A DNA stretch of 64,000 bases from Datisca glomerata. Its lineage: Eukaryota; Streptophyta; Magnoliopsida; Cucurbitales; Datiscaceae. The position numbers and the translations under genes were made by a program. The notes under the pieces are model-generated. The model worked only from the letters and a program-made list of their open reading frames with translations. It was not told where the DNA came from and searched no databases. This document shows positions 59,001-64,000 of the stretch, piece after piece; the first letter of the stretch is position 1, and the number at the start of each line of letters is the position of its first letter. Where the stretch lies: the NCBI GenBank assembly GCA_003255025.1, contig QANY01013371.1, positions 1,614,026 through 1,678,025 on the forward strand. Reading direction: 5' to 3'.

Positions 59001-59803
59001 CTTTGGTAGCCATCATCTCAGTGGATCAAGATGTCCTAAAAGCATGGGCTGCTTCTGAAGGCATTAAGGTATGATGTTGGTATTTGTAGTGCTACATATA
59101 GGAAATAATGGCTTTTTATTCCATAACTTTCAAGTTTGATTGATCTGTTCACATGTATTTAACAATGCACTTCACCTTCTATTTTTAGTTATTTTGATGT
59201 TAGTGTTATTATGCTATAATAATCATTTGTGCCCTGATTGAGATCTTATTCCCCATTTATGTATAATGGAATTAAGTAGCAAATATGCTATTTGCATCAA
59301 CTGCAAAGATTTTTTTTAATATTTTTTAATTGGCGGCTCTCTGACAATGCGCGGGTGCAGTACAATGATTTAGGACAGCTTTGTAATGACCCGCAAACCA
59401 GGGCTGCTGTCTTGGCAGACATGGATGCTATTGGAAGAGAAGCACAGGCAAGCTTTTTTCTTATTTCATTTTTGTTTCACTTATCTATTGATTCATACCA
59501 TTTTCTGTTAACTGCTTTGCATATCTATAATCCAGTTGAGGGGTTTTGAATTTGCAAAAGCTGTGAGTTTGGTACTTGAACCATTTACCATGGAGAATGG
59601 TCTTCTAACTCCAACATTTAAGGCAAGTATTCAGTAGTAATAACCTAACCTGAAAGTAATTGCATTGGTAAACTACCATGAAAGACTGATTTATGTAATG
59701 TCTTTGGCAGATCAAGAGATCTCAAGCTAAGGAATATTTTGCAAAAGCAATATCAGATATGTACGCCGAGATCTCCACATCTGATCCATCTTCGAAGATG
59801 TAG
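43890..59803 (+). CDS. LACS6/7: Peroxisomal long-chain acyl-CoA synthetase, 23 exons
   Basis: It activates long-chain fatty acids to acyl-CoA (ATP to AMP + PPi) for peroxisomal beta-oxidation. Exons: 43890-44004, 45544-45604, 45688-45765, 45852-45923, 46008-46089, 46255-46360, 46449-46525, 47010-47054, 47157-47243, 48116-48205, 48343-48422, 48532-48625, 49197-49285, 49375-49463, 57130-57259, 57384-57502, 58266-58389, 58463-58549, 58783-58886, 58983-59068, 59361-59447, 59536-59622, 59711-59803. All phases agree: 693 residues, near Arabidopsis LACS6/7 (about 700). Visible: PTS2 nonapeptide RLKSIHGHL (9-17), [11 protein letters not shown] (262-272), YGMTE (442-446), GWLHTGD (521-527), [14 protein letters not shown] (about 548-561), C-terminal SKM (PTS1). 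Exon 2 could start at 45541, adding one residue. Intron 14 holds nested retroelements; introns 21 and 22 have GC donors. No stop or frameshift was seen, so it looks functional. A PTS2 plus a PTS1 is the Arabidopsis LACS7 arrangement. Confidence 0.95.
44008..44058 (+). repeat. (CT)n microsatellite at the intron 1 donor
   Basis: About 25 CT dinucleotides start four bases after the exon 1 / intron 1 junction (donor GTATCT at 44005). The tract lies in the first intron, close enough to the 5' splice site for length changes to matter for U1 or splicing-factor access. It can be read as poly-Ser-Leu in frame, which is not meaningful. Confidence 0.95.
50143..50513 (-). repeat. 3' LTR of the chromovirus
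   Basis: 371 bp, TGATAAGACTTTTC to GGGGCCTATCA on the plus strand, with TG/CA ends. It carries an 11-bp insertion relative to its partner (a local duplication of AATTCCTC-like sequence near 50190-50210). Confidence 0.9.
50520..51680 (-). pseudogene. Chromovirus integrase and C-terminal domain remnant
   Basis: From right to left, 51677-51306 encodes the zinc-binding end ([13 protein letters not shown]) and the DDE core start ([20 protein letters not shown] then [10 protein letters not shown] and [10 protein letters not shown]). Next, 51089-50907 encodes [16 protein letters not shown] and a coiled segment ending [13 protein letters not shown]. About 50880-50525 encodes the GPF-type [21 protein letters not shown] and the degenerate chromodomain-like tail. 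Frame breaks separate the pieces. Confidence 0.8.
51800..52676 (-). pseudogene. Chromovirus reverse transcriptase remnant
   Basis: Motifs include [54 protein letters not shown] and [11 protein letters not shown] (catalytic F-DD form usual for Ty3 elements). The upstream part (52676-52407) holds the linker [20 protein letters not shown] frameshift near 52400 and a stop near 51912 break it. RNase H sequence to the left is decayed. Confidence 0.85.
52689..54162 (-). pseudogene. Chromovirus gag-protease remnant
   Basis: The gag core is seen at 54020-53400 ([20 protein letters not shown], then [20 protein letters not shown] and [20 protein letters not shown]). A zinc knuckle [20 protein letters not shown] lies near 53160-53210 and a protease active site [15 protein letters not shown] near 52920-52960 (DPG in place of the usual D-S/T-G). 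Two in-frame stops occur near 53748 and 53650. The gag N-terminus (start at 55409) is separated by a 1.2-kb solo LTR. Confidence 0.85.
54163..55357 (-). mobile_element. Solo LTR inserted in chromovirus gag
   Basis: A 1195-bp block with TG/CA ends (TGTTACGAATTTTCTCTAG ... GTGTAATATACACTCATCA) is flanked by an exact 5-bp target duplication CAGGA (54158-54162, 55358-55362). Gag coding runs up to it on both sides. Nothing inside encodes protein, so it is the product of recombination between two LTRs of a once complete element. It contains the 20-bp palindrome at 55084-55103. Confidence 0.9.
55084..55103. repeat. 20-bp perfect GC-rich palindrome
   Basis: GCCAGCGTCGCGACGCTGGC equals its own reverse complement. 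A near copy (CAGCGTCGCAACGCTGGG) follows at about 55117-55135 and a third, weaker one at 55142-55158. It lies inside the solo LTR, which is otherwise AT-rich. Confidence 0.9.
55432..55791 (-). repeat. 5' LTR of the chromovirus
   Basis: 360 bp, TGATGAGACTTTTC to GGGGCCTATCA on the plus strand, partner of 50143-50513. On the minus strand it is followed within two bases by TGGTGCGGTGAGC, a primer-binding-site-like sequence starting with TGG. Confidence 0.9.
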
Positions 59804-60011
59804 TTATATACTGAATTATATCAGATCATGAGAGAGAGGTGGTGCCGTATAATGACACGGCGTTTTATCCTTGAGCTGCCCCGTCCACGTCTTTGGAGCG
59901 TCCCACTCCCATGTCGTAGTTGTCTTTAGATTGTTTGCGAAAATATAAGCTTAAAGAAATTGGTTGTAGGGATGTTGCTCATGTCCAAAAATTCCAAGTA
60001 TTATTCAATCC

Positions 60012-60017
60012 AATAAA
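60012..60017 (+). terminator. Polyadenylation signal of the LACS gene
   Basis: AATAAA lies 209 bp after the stop codon in AT-rich DNA, a good position for a plant near-upstream element. The 3' UTR would then end at roughly 60030-60050. No cleavage site can be fixed from sequence alone. Confidence 0.6.
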
Positions 60018-60369
60018 AGATTCTTTGTAAACTGTACCGCGTATTCTTTCGTTTTTCTTTCATCATGTCCTCACAAGTTTTAACTCGAATCTCGTCCCAG
60101 TTCAGGTTTCGGGATTGGCTACATGTATACTAATGTAGATCAATTGGACGTTTATATTTGAAGAAACATGAGCTATTCTTTTACTAATGGAATACAGCCT
60201 TGCATTTTTGCAGGTTTTGATAAATTATGGATAACTCAGTATGTTGAATATGTCCATATGAGAGTCTATTTATAAGCTTAGAATAACATGCAGTACAAAG
60301 TGTAGTACAAGAGTATAGTATAACTGAATGTGGTCATACAATCAGTGTAGATATACATACTAAATCTCT

Positions 60370-60515
60370 AAAACGTCTAAGAGGATGAGTTTTGGTAAAA
60401 AACGTCTAAGAGGATGAGTTTTGGTAAATATGGAGGTAATTGACAAAAGTGGTATGGTGCATTGAGTTTTGGTAAATTTGGAAGTAATTGACAAAAGTGG
60501 TATGGTGCATTGAGA
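60370..60515. repeat. Two adjacent short tandem duplications (28 bp and 48 bp)
   Basis: AAAACGTCTAAGAGGATGAG...TTTTGGTA is present twice from 60370. Directly after it TTGGTAAATATGGAGGTAAT...GGTGCATTGAG is present twice (60421 and 60469). They share the TTTTGGTAAA junction, which may have mediated both slippage events. Confidence 0.85.
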
Positions 60516-60853
60516 TATACTGACAATCAATCTCTATATGTTTATTGCGTTTATGAAAGACATCATTGTGTGCAATTTAAATCACACTCTGATTATCGCA
60601 ATAAAGAATTGTAGTAGTAGAGTGAACAACACCCATATCCTCAAGTGACATTTTGCCTCAGTATTTGATCTAGCTGTAACAAACTACTTCTTACTTCGTT
60701 AGGATATCAAAGAATCTCCTAAAAATAAGAATACAGTAGTAAATCGTCTATCAGTGGGATAACTTGCCCAATCAACGTCAGTATATGCATGAAATTCAAG
60801 AGAGTTCTTCGTTGAGAAATATAGACCATGAAATAGGATGCTTTTTTCAAAAC

Positions 60854-62034
60854 TTATATACGAAGGACTGGTGCATAATGAGTAGAACGCAAACTAGAGA
60901 AAAATTGATTGACCGTATGAACTGCATGAGCAATATCAGGTTTGGTGACAGTTAAATAGACAAGACTTCCAGCTAATTGTCGATAGAGTGTTGTGTTGTG
61001 GAGTGGTGAGCCATCAAGAGGATTAAGCCTAACATTTTGTTCTAGAGAAGTGGGAGCAGTTTTGCCATCACTTATTTTAGCACAAACAAGAAGATAAAAA
61101 GCATATTTTGCTTGAGAGAGATGACATTCATCGGAATCAGATGAGACCTCAAGTCCAAGAAAGTAATTAAGATGACCCAAATCTTTCATCTTAAAGTGGC
61201 GACTTAGAAAAGACTTGAGGTCAGAAATACCATACACATCATCTCTAGTAATTATCATATCATCAACATAAAGCAAAAGAAGGATAATGCCTTTACTTGA
61301 TTTTTGAACAAATAGTGTTGAGTTATGAGAGCTGGATGTGAAATCAAACTGCATAAATGTAGTAATGAGGCAAACCAAGCTGGAGGAGTTTGTTTAAGAC
61401 CATACAAAGCTCGACGAAGTTTACAAACTTTGTTTGGTGAATGATGATAACTTGGATGAGACTTCATGTATATTTCTTCTGCTAGTTTACAATTGAGAAA
61501 TGCATTCTTAACATCTATCTGATACAATTTCCATTTACGAACAACACAACATCGAATAAACTTTGAACTGATGTAAGACGAGCAACATGAGCAAATGTTT
61601 CTTCATAATCTATATCATACTCTTGTGTAAACCCATTTGCAACCCACAACTGATTTCCCTGGAGGTAGATCTAACAAGTTCCAAGTATTAGTATTTTCAA
61701 GATCTTGTAATACTTCTTCCATTGCATGCTGCCAATGGAAGAGAGAGAGAGGGAGGGAGGGAGGGAGGGAGAATGACTTAGGAGGACGTATAGCAGGATC
61801 CTCAGATGGTGCATAGACTTCAGATAATCTTGAAGATGACTCAAGATTTTCTGTAGAGTGATCATAGGGTGTATGAATGACTGTAAAGAGATCAGAATGT
61901 GGTAAGACATGGGCTTCCTCAGGAAATAATTCTACAAAAGAGTTGGTAAAGTATGGGGTCGCAGATGAAGATGAGAATTGAAACTTTGACATTGAAGAAA
62001 ACATTTTATGTTCCCAAAATTTTAACACATACAT
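60854..62034 (-). pseudogene. Copia reverse transcriptase remnant
   Basis: Conserved blocks: WQHAMEEVLQDLENTNTWNL and GKSVVGCKWVYTRV (62034-61615), MYQIDVKNAFLNCKLAEEIY and LRRALYGLKQTPPAWF (61527-61380), then LLLLYVDDMIITRDD (catalytic YVDD) with KDLGHLNYFLGLEV and LYRQLAGSLVYLTVTKPDIA (61378-60854). At least two frameshifts lie between the blocks. The AGAGAG/GAGGGAGG run at 61740-61770 encodes an Ser/Leu/Pro low-complexity stretch not usual for the domain. Confidence 0.85.
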
Positions 62035-62688
62035 CTTTTATGTTTAATTCCATATCCAAGAAAACAACATAGGCGAGCTTGTGGTTCAAGTTTTCTGCAT
62101 TTATGGTTGAAGGAGAACAAAACATGCAATAGCAAAAACCTTTAAAGAGCTATAATTAGGATGAGTGCCATGAAGAAGATAAAAAAGAGTCTTATTCGAA
62201 ATTATTTTAGAAGGAACACGATTATATTATTGACAGCTATTAAAGCAGCTTCCCTTTAAAATTTCCCAAGACAAGAAGCAAATATCATTTTGTTCAACTC
62301 TTCCATTTTGTTGAGAGATGCCAAGACAAGAGCATTGAATGACAATACCATGTAGCGAAGAAAATCTAAAAACTTAGAATCTCTATATTCCAAGCAATGT
62401 CAGTAAAAATATTTTTATGGAACTAGAGAATTGTGTTTTTATCATGTTAGAAAATTTTAAGTAAATTTTGCATAACTCACACCTACTACGCATGAGATAT
62501 AACCATGTGAACCTAGAAGAATCATCTACAAAAATGAAAAAATATTTTGACGCCTCATAGTTTTAGTAGGAGCAGGTCCTCATATGTCAGAGTGAATTAA
62601 ATCAAAAGGTGTAGAGGAATTTGAATCACTACTATGAAAATGGGTAGCACATTGCATTGCAAGAGGACAATATAGGCAATCAAAATTC

Positions 62689-63069
62689 TCATAAATTACA
62701 TGACCTAATTGGCCATTGGAAAACTAAAGAACATAAATGACTAAGAGAAGCATGACCTAAGCGAGAATGCCAAAGACTCAAAGTAGGAGAGAAAGTGGTA
62801 GAACCAGTTATATGAGTAGGAGAGGGAGTTTGGTGAGGTAGGTGAAGGTTCACAAGTTCAAGCATGCGTCTAATCTTTCTGCCTATCCTAAGTATCTTCC
62901 TAGTTTGCGGATCCTGTACACACCAACCCGAATTAGTAAAAATAACATCAACTCCTCGTTCAACTAGTTGATCGATATATACTAGGTTTAAAGTGAGTTT
63001 GGGAATAAAATAAGTGTTAGAAAGAGATAAATTTGATGAAGATATATGACCAATATGGCTTATAAGCAT
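62689..63069 (-). pseudogene. Copia gag-pre-integrase domain remnant
   Basis: It encodes SHIGHISSSNLSLSNTYFIP and KLTLNLVYIDQLVERGVDV, then LSLWHSRLGHASLSHLCSLV, the standard protease-end to integrase-zinc region of copia polyproteins (LxNVLxVPxLxxNLLSV, then LWHxRLGHxS). The His of the WH-RLGH zinc site are kept. The frame ends at 62689, shortly before the CxxC that should complete the zinc finger. Confidence 0.8.
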
Positions 63070-63157
63070 CAGTGAGCCATCAACTGTAGAGATAAGAGGT
63101 ATATATGAACATGATTCTTTGTTATAAATAGACTAGAGTCAGAAGTAATGTGATAAT

Positions 63158-64000
63158 TGTTGGGGGTTATGCCCTCAAAGCATGTGTATTGACATTTTCA
63201 TATGAAATTTAATGGAATTATATTTTTTCTTATAATTGTTCTTTTAAATTATTGTTGAATAATTTATATAAATATCCGAAAATTTCATATTCATTAATGA
63301 GACTATGATCTTATATTAGTACGAGATGATTAAGATCATAGATAATGAATAAAATTGTCAGCAACATATTAAAGTATGGATATTTAATGAATGATTTCTA
63401 GTACGGTTCATTAAGCATTATAAATGCATGTGATCTAAATCCGGATCATTGATGTGGATAGATATCTTAGTGAATGTACTTTATATAATAAAATTATGTA
63501 TGACAGGATCGATGTGAATTAAAATATTTATTAACTTACCCTTTATCATGAAGATTTAGTACACATCAATCTAATGATTATATGTAGATCAGTCTGAATC
63601 CTAAGTAGTCATGGACTCCTATACATGTCTACTAGATCTTTTGATTCATTCGTTAAGGTTTGTTTGTAAAACAGGTTAGTGACTTTTGTTTTGGAGATTC
63701 AGTGATATGGATGGCTCGGAACATGATCTTACTAGACTTAGAATCCAAGCTTTCCTAACGAATCATATATTGGTTCTCTTAAGTATTAATTAGAGCTGAA
63801 TGGTTGTTGAGCTCACATTTATAATACGATTATAAATTAGTCATTCACTAGTGAATTAATGGTACTTAAGGATCAAAAGATAATTAGAAGGTTACATTCT
63901 ATAATCTTCAATAGTGCAATTCCATATTTATAGTGAAGTAATAATGAAATTAATAAATAAAATTATTTAATTAAAATTTTAATTAATAATCAGGTTTATT
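63158..64000 (+). mobile_element. Start of a copia-type LTR, cut by window end
   Basis: TGTTGGGGGTTATGCCCTCA begins a sequence with the look of plant copia LTR starts (TG end, GGGGTTATGCCC). It abruptly replaces the copia coding sequence of the neighbouring element. The rest to the window end is AT-rich with no protein signature. Its partner LTR and target duplication would lie outside the window, so the call rests on the terminal sequence alone. Confidence 0.5.

Larger units (their letters stand above)
60200..63157 (-). mobile_element. Decayed Ty1/copia retrotransposon
   Basis: The minus-strand order is gag-pre-integrase (63069-62689), decayed integrase (about 62690-62040), RT start (62034-61615), RT core (61527-60854) and a presumed RNase H and 3' region to the left. 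A TATAAATA-like element on the minus strand near 60270 may belong to its 3' LTR, but limits are not clear. The 5' part is cut off by a second LTR at 63158. Many frameshifts. Confidence 0.8.

Overview
The window is nuclear DNA of a flowering plant, most likely a eudicot. It is AT-rich and dominated by retrotransposons of typical plant lineages (Ty3/gypsy Tat and chromovirus, Ty1/copia, L1-type LINEs), with CACTA, MULE and hAT DNA transposons, SINE-like units and many minisatellites. I see no rRNA, tRNA, CRISPR array or bacterial-style operon. Species cannot be fixed from the sequence.

Only one intact host gene is supported: a 23-exon peroxisomal long-chain acyl-CoA synthetase (LACS6/LACS7 type) on the + strand, 43890-59803. 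Every exon junction keeps frame, giving about 693 residues with an N-terminal PTS2 and a C-terminal SKM PTS1. Such enzymes activate fatty acids to acyl-CoAs for peroxisomal beta-oxidation. Intron 14 has grown to 7.7 kb through a three-level nest: a LINE, a chromovirus inside the LINE, and a solo LTR inside the chromovirus gag. The last two introns have GC donors, and intron 19 is short, open and a multiple of three.

Layout: 1-1740 AT-rich, no gene. 1741-7900 decayed Tat element (minus). 8645-11399 non-autonomous CACTA carrying an exon-like segment. 11403-16407 AT-rich, holding a SINE split by a hAT foldback element. 16413-22197 LTR element with a Tat-type primer site and no pol. 22203-23950 MULE remnants and a 131-bp tandem repeat. 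23914-26040 SINE-like unit and LINE ORF2 remnant. 26690-30185 mosaic of at least four minisatellites with a near-perfect 96-bp hairpin. 30590-31100 copia gag remnant. 32745-33830 TTC tract and a palindromic array. 33951-42013 one L1-type LINE torn apart by an LTR-like block, a hAT element and a gag-only Tat element. 42494-42992 a further hAT element. 43890-59803 LACS. 60200-63157 copia remnant (minus), then the start of another copia-type LTR running off the window.

The most noteworthy signals are the group of four hAT foldback elements that share termini but carry different short-motif arrays, the minisatellite/hairpin cluster at 26.7-30.2 kb, the palindromic array at 33.1-33.6 kb, and the splice-site peculiarities and nested intron of the LACS gene.
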